Assembly: GCA_051453625.1 (NCBI GenBank)
Contig: JBOZIK010000001.1
Location: forward strand, 3,606,631-3,670,630
Direction: 5' to 3'
Source: Welwitschia mirabilis
Taxonomy: Eukaryota; Gnetophyta; Gnetopsida; Welwitschiales
DNA: 64,000 bases
Below the pieces are notes generated by a model that was not told the DNA's origin, searched no databases, and saw only the letters and a list, made by a program, of their open reading frames with translations. A program made the translations under genes and the position numbers. Numbering within the stretch: the stretch's first letter is position 1; each line of letters begins with the position of its first letter. Below, one piece after another: positions 11,270-22,249 of the stretch.

Positions 11270-12490
11270 ATGATTTAATAGAAGAACTTAAGAAAATAGA
11301 AGAGACCATCAATAAGAACATTGTAAACCAAAATAAGAACATTGCAAACCTTATAGGTATACTTTAACAAATAATGTTATAAAATAAACAATCTTAAGGC
11401 TCTTTTATAATGCATTATTTTCAAACCTATCCTACTCTTTCTACTATCTCTTACCTTGAAAATGGAGAGGAAAACATTAAAATTACTACATATAGTAACC
11501 ATTTCAATTTTGATGATGAGGATTTAGATGATCCATGTCTAATAGAAGATATCCAATACAATGACAATGTGATTCTAAATCACCAATTAAATAACAAGTG
11601 TGAGGATGACTATTTATTAGATGATGATATTGAGATACTATATTATATCCCTAATATCCACTTACTATTAGAAGATCAAGATGAAATAAAGGAATTAATT
11701 CATGAAAAATCTGAAAATTTTTCAATCCCTAATGAAGTTAATGATCACATTGCTCTTTATGAGCTTTTTGAAGAATTTCATAACTTGGAAACTGAGGATA
11801 TGCTAAAAGCTAATGATGTAAATGATGAAGAAAAGAGAATAATAAATAAGTTATAGGGATTCAATAAGACTAAGTAGAGGATAGACTTCTTATATCTCAT
11901 AAAGAAATTAAACTTAATGTGTCTAATCCTATCCAAAATCTTCCTTCATCTCTTTCACTTATAATTTTAAATAATAATGAAAATAGAAATAAGATGAATA
12001 AAAATAATAAAGAACCCATGGAGAATTAGCTAAACTTAATATAAGATAGATTTGTTCCTTCTAATCTAACAAACCAACCTTAATGGTTTATCCATATTTC
12101 TCCTTCCCCTTCAATTGGAATTTCATGTAATACCAAAAGGAACATCCTTTGCTCTCTTACTAAGTCCACTCTACTTTATACCTTTAATGAAAATCCTTTT
12201 CAAAATTATAACTTGGAATATCTTGAAGTTAATCTAGGGAAATCCTTATGTTCTTGATTAAAATCCATGTCTTGAGTTGGATGTTAGAAAGCTTCTTAGT
12301 CTCACTAAACATGCCCTAATGAATCATTCTAAGAATCCTTCAAAAACTTCTTAGATTCATTCTTTGATTAGTTCCCTAAATGAATCATGGAATGATTATC
12401 ATGATTTACATTAGTTCAATGAGATGTTATCTTTAATGAAATTTGTCAATTCTTCATCTCCTATTTAGCTTGTAAAAATTGTATTATTAA
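11270..12490 (+). pseudogene. Acidic gag-type ORF of element Y (open for 148 codons)
   Basis: The longest real open frame in the window outside Ns is 11410-11856, 148 codons, strongly acidic with runs such as DDEDLDD and LLDDDIE. Decayed coding sequence continues to about 12490. The minus-strand relic at 18087-19440 is homologous: HYFQTYPTLSTISYLENGEE here against QHFQAYSTTSSTSYLDNNE there, and LSLTKHALMNHSKN against ISYGKHALSNSPKK further on. Its place between the LTR and noncoding interior suits a gag-like protein. There is no zinc knuckle and no enzymatic motif, and I do not recognise the family. Upstream, 11311-11353 holds a 20-bp direct duplication (ATAAGAACATTG...). The acidic composition is unusual for a Gag. 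Confidence 0.5.
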
Positions 12491-12519
12491 GGTTTTATCC
12501 TTTTATTTTCTTTTCTACC

Positions 12520-13480
12520 AATTGATTTTACTCAAAAATGATCATATACCTTTTATGTTTCATTAATTGGTTTCTATTTGATTTGGTTCTTATTTTTTTT
12601 GAAAAGGTACAATGTAATAACTATATTAAAATATCTATCTTTTTATCATAGGAGTAAATGAAAAGTAAAAGAACTAAAATCTACTTTTAGAAATTGATTT
12701 AGTGGATCTTCTTTTTCTAAAGAGATATGCACCACTTACCCTTATGTGAATTGTAATTTTTCATATAGTTTCTCTTTCCAACATTTATTAAATTGAAGTA
12801 TTTTTAAGCATTTTAGGCTTTTGCAAATTATGGATGATCAATTGGATTTCAGCCAATTGAAAGGCATTCAAAGGCCTATGAACTCTCATTATAATAGGGG
12901 GAAATAAACTTAATTAAGTTTTTCATGTTGTATGATTTGTATCCTCTTCAACTTCTTTTTGTAAGGTTGTAATTTATTAGTACTTTGATAATGGATAAGT
13001 GTCTTTTCATATTTGTGGAAAAGAAATAGAAAAAAAAAGAAAAAGAATTTTAAAAAGAAAATATCAATTTATATTATGAAATAATTTTGATAATCACTTG
13101 TAATCTATCTTGGGAATTACTATACTAAAGGTAAAGTTTCTTAATGGCCTAAATCTTATCTAGTAGGTTCTACCACTTGTTATAAAAACAATGTCAGTGG
13201 TTTAGAAATGAACACTCTATAATGGAAGAAATCCAAGGTAAAAAGAGATACACCTTGAAGTGTGCCATGATTATTACATTATCATGTACTATTAATTTAT
13301 CATCATCATTTACATTATTACTTGGTACTATAGCTTTGATATTTAATTTCAATTAGTACATTATCATTTTCATCCATGCCATTCAAATAGAACTATGATT
13401 TTTATTGATCTAGGAATCATGCATCTTTAATTGAAAATAAGAGAATATTGTTAAGTGATGAACTTCAAGTAGAATATGTC
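12520..13480 (+). repeat. Segment shared with element X in inverted orientation
   Basis: Collinear with the reverse complement of 7335-8294. The best block is GATCAATTGGATTTCAGCC (12837-12856) and its surroundings, whose complement is at about 7945-7970. It lies just after the gag-type relic in both elements, so gag plus this segment is a shared module of X and Y. No coding motif is visible. Confidence 0.65.
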
Positions 13481-13940
13481 ATAATGTAATGTATTTATTT
13501 CTATTCATTAAGCTAGGTAACTTCAAAGTTGCTAATCATACTTTTTCTATTTTAGCATAGAATCACAACCTTAGAGAAATAAAATTAATATTTTAAAAAA
13601 ATATTTGAATTATATTTTCTTTTAAATAAAGTGTTAGGTTTTGAGATGATAGGATTTAGAATCTAAGTAGTTCAATATTTGTTTTCATGATGCTTCAACT
13701 TACTATCTTTTTCTTTCTTATTTTTCATTTATATCTTTTATTCTTAGCTTTTATTTTTTACATCCCTTAAAACTTTCATCTTATTCTTTCTAATCATCAC
13801 AAGTACATTTGCTTAAAAATAAGGATCTAATTATCTACTTCATGGGGTTATCATCTTTAGAATCCTCAAAAGATATGTTTTCCATAGATTAGAAATCATA
13901 AACTTTGAATTTAATTTTAAGTTTCAAACTATCAAAGGTC

Positions 13941-13978
13941 TTGTCTGCATAGTCATCCAGATGATAATGCAGACGACA
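13941..13978. repeat. Palindrome in Y interior
   Basis: The left arm TTGTCTGCATAGTCATC faces the right arm GATGATAATGCAGACGACA. GTCTGCAT pairs exactly with ATGCAGAC, and TCATC with GATGA, around a central CA. It belongs to the same TCATC-NN-GATGA family as the LTR dyads. Confidence 0.65.
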
Positions 13979-14220
13979 CCCCCTATTCATCCTTGACTCT
14001 TGAAATTTATTTATTCCAAAATTGTCTGTTTTCAATTTCTAAAAAGACTATTACCAACTATCATTAACCCTATCATTCCTAGAACAACACCAAGGATAAT
14101 AGCCTTTTCCCCATATTGGACATTAATATCTTACAACTCCACCTCTTCTATATGAAATTAATCATTTCATAATTAATTTTACATAAAAATATTAAAAACA
14201 ACATCATTTATACTTAAATG

Positions 14221-14262
14221 ATGTTGTCTAGACGATAAGACAGACGATAAGGCAGACAACAT
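14221..14262. repeat. Palindrome in Y interior, exact 9-bp outer arms
   Basis: ATGTTGTCT at 14221-14229 pairs exactly with AGACAACAT at 14254-14262. The interior repeats AGACGATAAG words. It resembles the dyad 280 bp upstream, with GTCT in place of TCATC. Confidence 0.6.
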
Positions 14263-14999
14263 TTATTTTTCTTTGATAATTATTCTAGGGATATTGTTTA
14301 AATGACATGATAAATAATTAATATAGAACCATGGATTTAAACCCTTATTTCATTCCATTTTGTTCATTTATTCATTATTTTTCTTCATTCTTAAGCAAGG
14401 AGAATTATGACGTTTCATTTTCCACTGTTTAAACAACTTCATTTCATCATATCTGCCCTCCAAATGTTAGATTTAAGTAAATATTCCAAAAATTAGATGT
14501 GTTTTCTTCCTCTTATCTAATTTTACTTATTTATCTCATTTCTTAGTGTTTTTGACTTCCACTTTAGATAGAATTATTAATTTTTTGTAATTATTATTTG
14601 GTATAAATGAATTTGAATTTTACCATGTATTTTGTGAGATATGTGAATTTTTGTACTTTAGAGGTAAAATTATATTTCTTTTTTAAATTCATATTTCTGT
14701 CACATTATGTGATGAAATATAATCATGTTTATAGTAAAATTATTAGCATAATTAAATCTATAATTCTACTCGATTATTTTTTTGATATACATCATTTTTT
14801 TTTACACATTACTCCATACAAACCTTGTTATAAAATTTACCAATATTTTCTTTTTTTTTTTCACACAATTTGGAACAAACTGTAATACATGAAGGGGAGA
14901 GGGATAGAAATTAGTTTATAAGATTTAATGCTAAATTTTTTAAGGGGACATCAAAAAATTTTAATACACACTGCATAATAGATCTAGAATTTTAATTGT

Positions 15000-16160
15000 C
15001 TATATGATATATATTATGAACATTCTGTAGCAGATCATGTACTAGAGCTCAGTCTAGACAAGTATAGGTAGAGACATAAGCTTCTTTCTAGACTACCTTA
15101 GGATCTATTATAGCTCTAGAAGTTAAGAGATCCAAGCCATTTCATCCTCCTTTTCATTCTACTAGATCACAATTCATTCAGATGACATCTATCAGGGTAG
15201 AGAGGAACTTTAGGGATTTCATAAGGAGATTAGATCCCAAGGTCAATGATAGGCTAATAGAACTATAGTTAAGATGGATCCTAGATGCATGAAGTACCTC
15301 TTTAACTTTAGAGATGTGATAGAGCTATAACTCCATGCATATGGAGATACAACCAAATGCAGACAGCCACATGGTAGACATTATCATAGCTACAATCAAT
15401 GATTATGAGGTATCAATTATTATAGAGCATACTACTATGTGACGAGACTAGGTGGATTAGGTGGCATGCATATACATTTAGCAAGTGGTGAGGAAGATAG
15501 AAATATCATAGTATAATGTTGAACATTCCATCACATGTGAAAGGAGATAAGAGGAGAGTACTAGTTACACATCTTTCTCTAGCCTACAACATTTTGCATA
15601 AAGGATTCATCCATAACATCAATCTCTTCTTTCATGACAATCACTTCATAGTGGTACATCTACACATACTAGTAACATCTTATAAGAGAGAGTAAATAGA
15701 CTTGACTTTCTTCATATGACTAAGGTTAAGAGCTATGCTAGAGGCATGTCACATTCAACACTTAGTTTTCTGTATTTGTCTATAATCATATTTAGACATT
15801 TTAGGATTCTAGATCTAGTAGATGAGTAGCAGATTCCTTATTTATAGATCTATGCTTGCTACATGTAGGATATGGGCATACAGATTCTTAGGGATCTTAA
15901 GAAACAACAATAGTACATCCCTAGATCTATTCTAGAAGTGGTCATAATTGATTAGATACATGCTCTTCTTATATGTGTAGTTCAAGATATACATAAGACA
16001 ATGAATTAGGGCTTTAGTAAAATTAGATAGAGGATGATTCCATGAAGCATTAGATGAATAATATGAAGAGAAAATGTCAGCTCTAAGAAGTTGTATTAGA
16101 TAGATTAAGTAAGACATCAATATAGATCTCTCAGAGATAATATGGGTTTAGTGTGAGAAG
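15000..16160 (+). other. Less AT-rich tract in Y interior, possible coding relic
   Basis: This 1.1-kb tract has visibly more G and C than its surroundings and many TAG words where CAG or TGG would give open frames. Stretches such as FRDFIRRLDPKVNDRLIEL (near 15200) and ALDE-stop-YEEKMSALRS (near 16045) look like former protein with coiled-coil character, plus strand. I do not recognise the family. It may be a second Y protein or captured sequence. Confidence that it was once coding is moderate; no function is inferred. Confidence 0.35.
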
Positions 16161-16683
16161 TTCATACATTTCATACAAATAATTATGAATACCCACTTTT
16201 CATTGAATAAAAAATGCCCTCCCTCTCCACCTTTTTCAAGTGCTAGAGTAGATTTTACTATAGTTCATCAAGGTAGATGATTAGTACTATCTTTTTATCA
16301 TACTCAAAAGCTTTTAAGTCATGATATCTATATCTCATAATGATTCTATTTTATCTTATCGATTTTGCAAACATTTAAGTGAGTTACTAGTATAATTTTT
16401 ATATGATTATATATTTTAGACATTTATTCATCAAGGAAAAATCAGTTTTCAAGCAAACAATATTAAGAAATCACAGAAATCAGTTTTTAAGACTATCATC
16501 TCCTACATCGTCTAAACAACATACTAGATGTCACATCATTTTTCTCATTTTTCATAAAGAAATGTTATATTGAGCTTATAATGATCAAGAAACCTATATG
16601 GTAAGACTTCTAGATTTTATTAATGCATTTAAATAATTAATTATTCTCATCAATTTATTTGCAACCTAGAATTATCTACTTTC

Positions 16684-16709
16684 TTTGTCGGGGACTGACA
16701 AACACTAAA
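16684..16709 (+). promoter_or_regulatory. Hairpin and purine-rich stretch at start of Y 3' LTR
   Basis: TTTGTC (16684-16689) and GACAAA (16697-16702) form 6-bp arms around GGGGACT. The run TGAGGGG at 16710 overlaps the LTR start inferred from alignment. A polypurine tract priming plus-strand synthesis is expected here, but its exact place is uncertain by about 10 bp. Confidence 0.4.
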
Positions 16710-18081
16710 TGAGGGGCTATAGTATTTAATATCATGTTTAGAGTATGTTTTAGGCATATTTAATGGGTTTCCAAGATAAAAATGAAGAATTTAAATCTCA
16801 ATTAAGATGATCACATAAAACACCAACTTCGGAGATAATAAGCCCTTTTTGGACATATTTCATACTTCCTAGCTTTTCCAGAGAATCATGAATCTAGTGT
16901 AGAATGATGAATGATGATCAATAGATAAAATTACAAATAAAAATCTGTCCTTTATTTCATCATTTAAATGACATTTAAGTGGATGAGCAACATAATAAAT
17001 AAATAGAGAAATCTAGTTTTTGCTAACAATCATTCATCCTATCATCTAGATGATACTTAGGCTAACTAACAAGATCAAAAGAAATAAAACTTCTACATTA
17101 ACATCTAATAGTTATTCATATAATCATCTAGATAATAGCTAAGATGTCACTAAAAACATGAAATATCAACTATTATCAAGAAGATACATGAAGAACAAGA
17201 AGATATTAGAAGAAGAGATTAATTTATCATCCACCTGGTTATTCAAATAACACCCAAGATAATACCGAGAATATGAAAGTTAATCATTACTAAGAAGGTA
17301 AATGGAAGAGAAGAAGTTGATAGAAGATGAAGATCAACTATCATCCATTTTATCATCTAGATGATAGCCAAGTGGATGACATTCATAAAGAATACAAAAC
17401 AAACTCCATAAAATATGTAATCATTGATATGATGGCCATTGATTTATTACAACTCTTTGTTAACTCGAATAGTCATCCCAAATCTTGTAAATACCCATCT
17501 TAAATTTCTTGTTCTTTATATTCGGTGTGTCAATTGGTCTTATGATAATTTGAAGATCAATTGATTAAAGAATCTATCCTAGTTATAGAGAAGAACATCT
17601 CTTGGTATTGGGCTGTGTCTCCTTCATTAAGGATATTTTTCTTTATACATGGATGCATGAACACTATGATTAATAAAAATCATTTTATTTATTTTAAATA
17701 TTCTCTCTTATGATCTTTATATGTTATGTCAGAATTAAGTTAATTATATAAGATTAATTCTAATTTCTGATATAGTGTATGAGAGCCAACTTGAGTAATA
17801 ACAAATTTGTGTACTTGGTTAGGACTTATGTTTAGATTGCATCCATCTCTGTATTTTGCATTCATCTATTGCATCATTGAATTTTTATTAATTTATCATT
17901 ATAAAACTTAGAATAAAAATCATTTTTAGTAATCTTTTAACTTCTTCTTTAAAATTACTCTATAGAGTATGACATTTGGATTAACTCCAATATACTAGTG
18001 TGTTTTGTATGAGTTGTATTCAGATTTGTAGGTATCAAAGATAAATAATTCATTGGAAGAAAATATAGGGGTTAATCACTA
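16710..18081 (+). repeat. Element Y 3' LTR
   Basis: Direct repeat of 8300-9681. It begins TGAGGGGC, ends TTAATCACTA and is followed at once by the TGTTG duplication. Differences from the 5' LTR are numerous and mostly transitions, so the insertion is not recent. Confidence 0.75.
17031..17385. repeat. Tandem repeat with palindromes in Y 3' LTR
   Basis: Equivalent of 8621-8975. The perfect 16-bp palindrome TATCATCTAGATGATA occurs at 17040-17055 and again, identical, at 17351-17366. The second is embedded in a 40-bp dyad (17341-17380) with outer TCATCCA and AAGTGGATGA. Intermediate units near 17110 and 17226 are more decayed. A fifth related dyad lies at 16948-16986 (core CATTTAAATG). Confidence 0.75.
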
Positions 18082-18086
18082 TGTTG
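18082..18086. repeat. Target-site duplication of element Y, right copy
   Basis: TGTTG, identical to 8295-8299. It is followed by the X gag relic, which is the right-hand remnant of the interrupted element. Confidence 0.7.
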
Positions 18087-19440
18087 AATATCAATAAAAA
18101 TAAAACCTGATACCCTTATGATATCATAAATTTTATAAGATAGATAAGAGATGAAAAATTAATACAATTCATTGAAAAATACCCTCTTATCAAATTGGTG
18201 TGAAAAGGTGTAAGCATAATTTCATTTAAAACATCAGTAGTATTATTCAAAATGAACATTTGAATATTATAAATATGATTGTACTTCTTAGGAGAATTGC
18301 TTAAGGCATGTTTACCATAACTAATAAATTCTTTAGGACTCAACTCAAGGCATGAATTAAACTCAATAAGATAATTCTTTTCTCAAATTAGAATTTCAAG
18401 TAACCCTACCTCATGTTTTTCAAAGGTAAAATCATCACAAGTCAATGTTAACTTAGAAGTATAAGATAGCATGATATTTGATTTTTACATGACGATATAA
18501 GAGGAAGACCTAGAAGATCATTTTTAATAGGAGTAGACTCTTCAATTTGGGTTGATTTATTGGTCATGCTAAGTTCATCCTCCATTGGATTTCATTGGTT
18601 TTTCATAGCTACTTCTTTATTCTTATCTTTATTTTTATTGTTATTATTACTTTTTAAACATTATCCTCATCATGCTATAAATGGTTGGATTCATCATCAT
18701 AAAGATTACAAAGAGAAATGTCATTTTCTTCTTTATATGTTAGAAGATTTTCAGAATTTTATTCATCATGTTTCAAAAGTGAATGGATAAGTTAGTCCAA
18801 AATATCTATGACATTGTCACCCGCATCCTCATTATTGTTCATTTATTGAGTCAAAACTATGCTTTTCTTACTTGGGCTATGCTTTAAAAGGATGAAAAAT
18901 TACCCTAAAAGGTTTATTATAGTATCATTATTTCTAAGGCTAGAGTTGGTATTACTTTGTATGCTAATCTCAATGTCCTATTCATTATTATCAAGATATG
19001 AAGTAGAAGATGTAGTGGAGTAGGCTTGAAAATGTTGTTCACTATAGATTTGAGTGATGACTTCTACTAATTTCTTTAAATTTTTACTAAGTCTCTCACT
19101 TTGTTGGGCTTCTTATTCACTTTGTTCCATACACTCATTAAGGAATTGTGATAGAGAATCTTCTTAATGATTTATTTCTTCTTCATATTATTCCATATGA
19201 GGAGGTTTAATGTGTTTAAATATATTATTAAAAGCTTGTTTAAATGAGTAAGAATTTCTATATGAGTAATATTCATTGGCATAACTATGTGTCGATTAAA
19301 AAGAAGTGGGTGGAAAATAAGAATTATGTTCTTTTCCCAATGCAAATTAGTTCTTCCTTTTAGCAATGAGTTTATGGAGAGGTTTTTTTTTCCTCTTTTA
19401 TAAAATATCTCTCTTAAAGATAATTTTTTAGTCATCTAAA
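18087..19440 (-). pseudogene. Gag-type relic of element X
   Basis: Minus-strand decayed coding sequence. Two uninterrupted pieces remain: 19172-19435 (87 codons, basic) and 18116-18343 (75 codons). Between them, in shifting frames, there is a Gln/Glu-rich, coiled-coil-like stretch (QSERLSKNLKKLVEVITQIY) and an Asn/Asp/Glu-rich stretch. The C-terminal piece (ELSPKEFISYGKHALSNSPK) matches the Y relic near 12270-12330. It lies about 470 bp downstream of the primer-binding site at 19907-19927, the right place for gag. No zinc knuckle is seen and the family is not recognised. Confidence 0.5.
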
Positions 19441-19906
19441 AAAGAGAATAATAACAAATGTACTTTGAATAGTAACTAAGATAATCATCTATATCATATG
19501 AAGTACAAGGTGTAGATCACTCTTACTAACTAAGCATTACTAATATTAAAAATAAATAAGATAATTAAATAATTTCTGATGGCAATCTATAGGATCACAC
19601 TTAGTGTAGGAAGTGGCCTAATATGGTAATCTCCAAGATCACTCTAAGGCTCAAGAAGTATATTAATTAAAAATCTTAAAAAGAAAATTTGCAAAAATGA
19701 AACATAGACTATGTTATAGTCTAAGAAGTGTAATTAAAAAAATCTTATAGATTAAAATTTGAAATTAATGTATAACATCAAAATAAAGTAATATATTCAT
19801 ATAATAATTTCAATCGCAACCAAAGCTCACTTCCCATAATGAATTCTTTTTTATATTATTTTGGATAAGAAAATAGAATAGGATATTCTTTGAAGACCCA
19901 CTTTCC
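19441..19906 (-). other. Element X leader, noncoding
   Basis: Between the primer-binding site and the gag-type relic. I see no gene or repeat in it. AT-rich, with a few higher-GC words near 19580-19660. Confidence 0.4.
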
Positions 19907-19927
19907 TCCCTAGAAATGGTGTTAAAA
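19907..19927 (-). promoter_or_regulatory. Degenerate primer-binding site of element X
   Basis: The minus strand reads TTTTAACACC then ATTTCTAGGGA. Compared with the TTTTGGCGCC / GTTGCCGGGGA site typical of many plant Ty3/gypsy elements, 14 of 21 positions match and six of the seven differences are G-to-A or C-to-T. The TG of the presumed LTR end follows directly at 19928-19929 on plus. This is the main evidence that X is gypsy-type and minus-oriented. Confidence 0.6.
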
Positions 19928-20764
19928 TGATGTAGTTCATAGTGTAATGTTAGTAAATTATATACAAGTTAGTATTAAAACATTCTAAAGCATAATTATA
20001 GAAATACAACACCCCTACTATAATGGTGTGATTTAACTTAGATTTGTAAACTTTGAAAAACCTGAGTTGGGATGTCTTATTTCACTAAGAGACAAAGATT
20101 TAAAGAGAGAAGAATAGAATTTATTATTTTTTTGAATTATGAAAATAAACTAAATTAACAATGCAATGTTGTAAATGATATGATGCAATAAAATGAAAAA
20201 TGACTATGCTAGATGAATGAAATCCTAATGTAATTTGATTGATTAAACTTTCAATCTATTATCACTTAGATTGATCCATAAAAATCATAACATATTTCTA
20301 TTAGTGCCATGTTAATGTTGAAGAAAATATATCATAAAAAACAAGAAATAGAAAAAGAGAAGAAAAAACATACTTTATTATTTAATAAGTTACAAAGCAT
20401 GCTTACATCCTCTAATGAGCAATAACATTCGAATGGAGGAATCTTAGCCTAACACCAAGGAAAGCCCTTCTTAAAATTTGGATAGACCATTATTAATTAA
20501 TGCTTTAATCCTCATAAAATACCAAGTTAATATTAAGATAACAAATAAAGGATTTATAGAAGTATTATAGTTTTGGTTTGTGGTTGAGATCATTAAGAGA
20601 TCCAATGTGAAAGGCCACTTTGAAAGTTAAATTTTCATAAGGTTTAATTAAATTTTTAATAAATAATTAAATATCATTTTAACTTTTGTATAAATGGTAA
20701 GATGCACAATGGTGGTAACGCCTTCTTAACACTTGATAATTATCAATTTTAAATATTTTTTGAT

Positions 20765-20804
20765 GTCATCCTGGATGTCATTCGGATGATGAGGTAGATG
20801 ATAG
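20765..20804. repeat. Palindrome in X LTR
   Basis: GTCATCCTGGATGTCATTCG is followed by GATGATGAGGTAGATGATAG. The core TCATTCGGATGA and outer TCATCC/AGATGA pair as inverted repeats. It has the same architecture as the Y LTR dyads. Confidence 0.6.
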
Positions 20805-21084
20805 TATCATATTCGTATTTCCTTTTTTCCATGCTAGTTTTCCTCTAGTGTCATTTAAAAAATAGTTATGGGTAATGCTTCAACTACTAATAACTATTTA
20901 TCATGTTTTTTCATGTCATCCTTATTAAATTCCATTAAAAAGAACTATCTTTTAGATTATCATTTGGATGAACATAGGTGAACAATGGGTCTAAATTTCA
21001 AAATTATTATCTTTATGATGTTTTTGTATTAACTATCATCCTTTTGGAATCATTTAGAAGATGAGGTAGATGACTCTAAGGTAA

Positions 21085-21275
21085 CTTGCTATAATAGCTT
21101 TTTGCTACAGTAACTCTGCTACAGTATTGTTATTATCCTATAGTATCATCTGGATGACTAGGTGGATGCTGATATAGTAACCTTTTACATGCCTCTGCTA
21201 TAGTAACTTTGACTACTATAATAACTTTAACTACCATAGTAACTGTACTATAGTAATTTACTATAATAATTTCAT
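21085..21275. repeat. CTATAGTAAC minisatellite-like array
   Basis: Roughly ten imperfect copies of a 10-15-bp unit (CTACAGTAACT, CTATAGTAACTTT, CCATAGTAACTGT and similar), several containing the palindrome ACTATAGT. A TATCATCTGGATGACT dyad (21144-21159) interrupts the array. It lies within the X LTR. Confidence 0.55.
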
Positions 21276-21424
21276 CTTGACAAATATTTGTTTTGATTTA
21301 AATTATACCTGATTTCATGCTTTTATTCTTAACATTAGAAAGTGGTTAAATTAATCATAAAACCTATAAATAAGATCTAAAACATAGTGTAAATAATATT
21401 TCAGATTGACAATTTGGCCTTGCA

Positions 21425-22249
21425 ACACTTGGTTAATTTTTATTCACAACGATTCTCAAAATGAAAATTCTTAATCATATTACTAGTTTTTTTTTTCACT
21501 TTTTATTTTGAAAATATTAAAAATATTTAAATAATAAGATTTTAATCCCATAAAATACACCTAATCGAAGTGCACAAAATAACCTATGAATGATATAAAG
21601 TAGTAATATCCTTAGAGTATAGGGACTAGCATAGGACCACAAAGATGGCTTGAAATGAATAGAAGATTTTAATTAGCATATCATTTGCTATCATAAAAGA
21701 ATTACTATATTTCTTTATACATTACACATGCTCCAAATTAAGGAAAATCATGTGAAATTAAGGGTATAAATCAATGTCCATTCTCGCATATTATAGCTAA
21801 TGAAAGAAAATTAGAATAACCTAAGCAAAAATGCCATAAAAGTGATAGAAAAATTTCCTCTTATGAGATATGACAAATAATTTTACACATAATAATGCAT
21901 CCTTGAAGATGCATTATTTTTCCATTAATATAGCCTTTCATAATGATATTTTAAGAAGCATTAAAAATACTAATGAAATTCTTTGTCAAAGAAATAGAAT
22001 GATCTTCTTTAGCTAACCTTGAAATGGAGAGTGGATGTGATCTTAAAGATGGAACATATAAAACATGAAATAGAATTTAGTATGAGGGAGAATATAACTA
22101 AAAGTTAATTATACCATGACATTATACAAGAAATAGAGTTCTTTTGGCCAAATAAAGTTAATTAAACTATGCTATGAAGTCACCAAAATAGTCATGCCTA
22201 TATGCCATGTGCCTAGTTACACTAATATTTAGAATCTAATATTCCTCAT
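21425..22249 (-). pseudogene. Copia protease and integrase N-terminal relic, copy 2
   Basis: The box at 22203-22248 reads stop-ILNISVTRHMA. Trp is TAG and the catalytic Asp is Asn, while the His-Met that follows is kept (copy 1 lost His but kept Asp). Downstream the integrase start aligns with 5590-6090 of copy 1, including CENGH at about 21775-21790 (minus). The catalytic Glu region is beyond the break. Confidence 0.6.

Larger units (their letters stand above)
13481..14990. other. Noncoding Y interior with two palindromes
   Basis: AT-rich sequence with no recognisable gene. The open frame at 14607-14885 (+) is Phe/Ile/Tyr-rich low-complexity translation of T-rich DNA and is not supported. 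It contains the strong dyads at 13941-13978 and 14221-14262. Confidence 0.4.
8300..18081 (+). mobile_element. Nested LTR retrotransposon Y, probably non-autonomous
   Basis: Two direct repeats of about 1.38 and 1.37 kb enclose about 7 kb, with a 5-bp TSD. The outer termini read TA...TA where TG...CA is normal; each differs from the canonical end by one G-to-A or C-to-T change. The interior contains a gag-type acidic ORF (11270-12490) but I find no protease, integrase or RT, so it resembles a large non-autonomous (LARD-like) element. Part of the interior is hidden by N at 9693-9808 and 10140-10960, so lost or missing domains cannot be excluded. Orientation is taken from the gag-type ORF. Confidence 0.75.
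19928..21400 (-). repeat. Element X 5' LTR
   Basis: Begins next to the primer-binding site. It shares the AACCTAACACCAAGGAAAG-type block (20450-20472) with copy b of the other LTR family (30455-30475), so the two LTR families are distantly related or have exchanged modules. It has three or four TCATC-NN-GATGA dyads (20765-20804, 20960-20980, 21030-21075, 21141-21160). The outer end is not fixed: alignment of the inverted copia copy starts at about 21410. Confidence 0.5.

Noticed and set aside
14607-14885. 92-codon Phe/Tyr/Ile-rich open frame
   Set aside because: Low-complexity translation of T-rich DNA; the apparent membrane segments are a composition artefact.
16491-16540. Further palindrome of the TCATC family
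   Set aside because: Arms match in only a short central part; weaker than the listed dyads.
18560-18790. 76-codon plus-strand frame with a hydrophobic start
   Set aside because: Antisense shadow of the minus-strand gag-type relic of element X.
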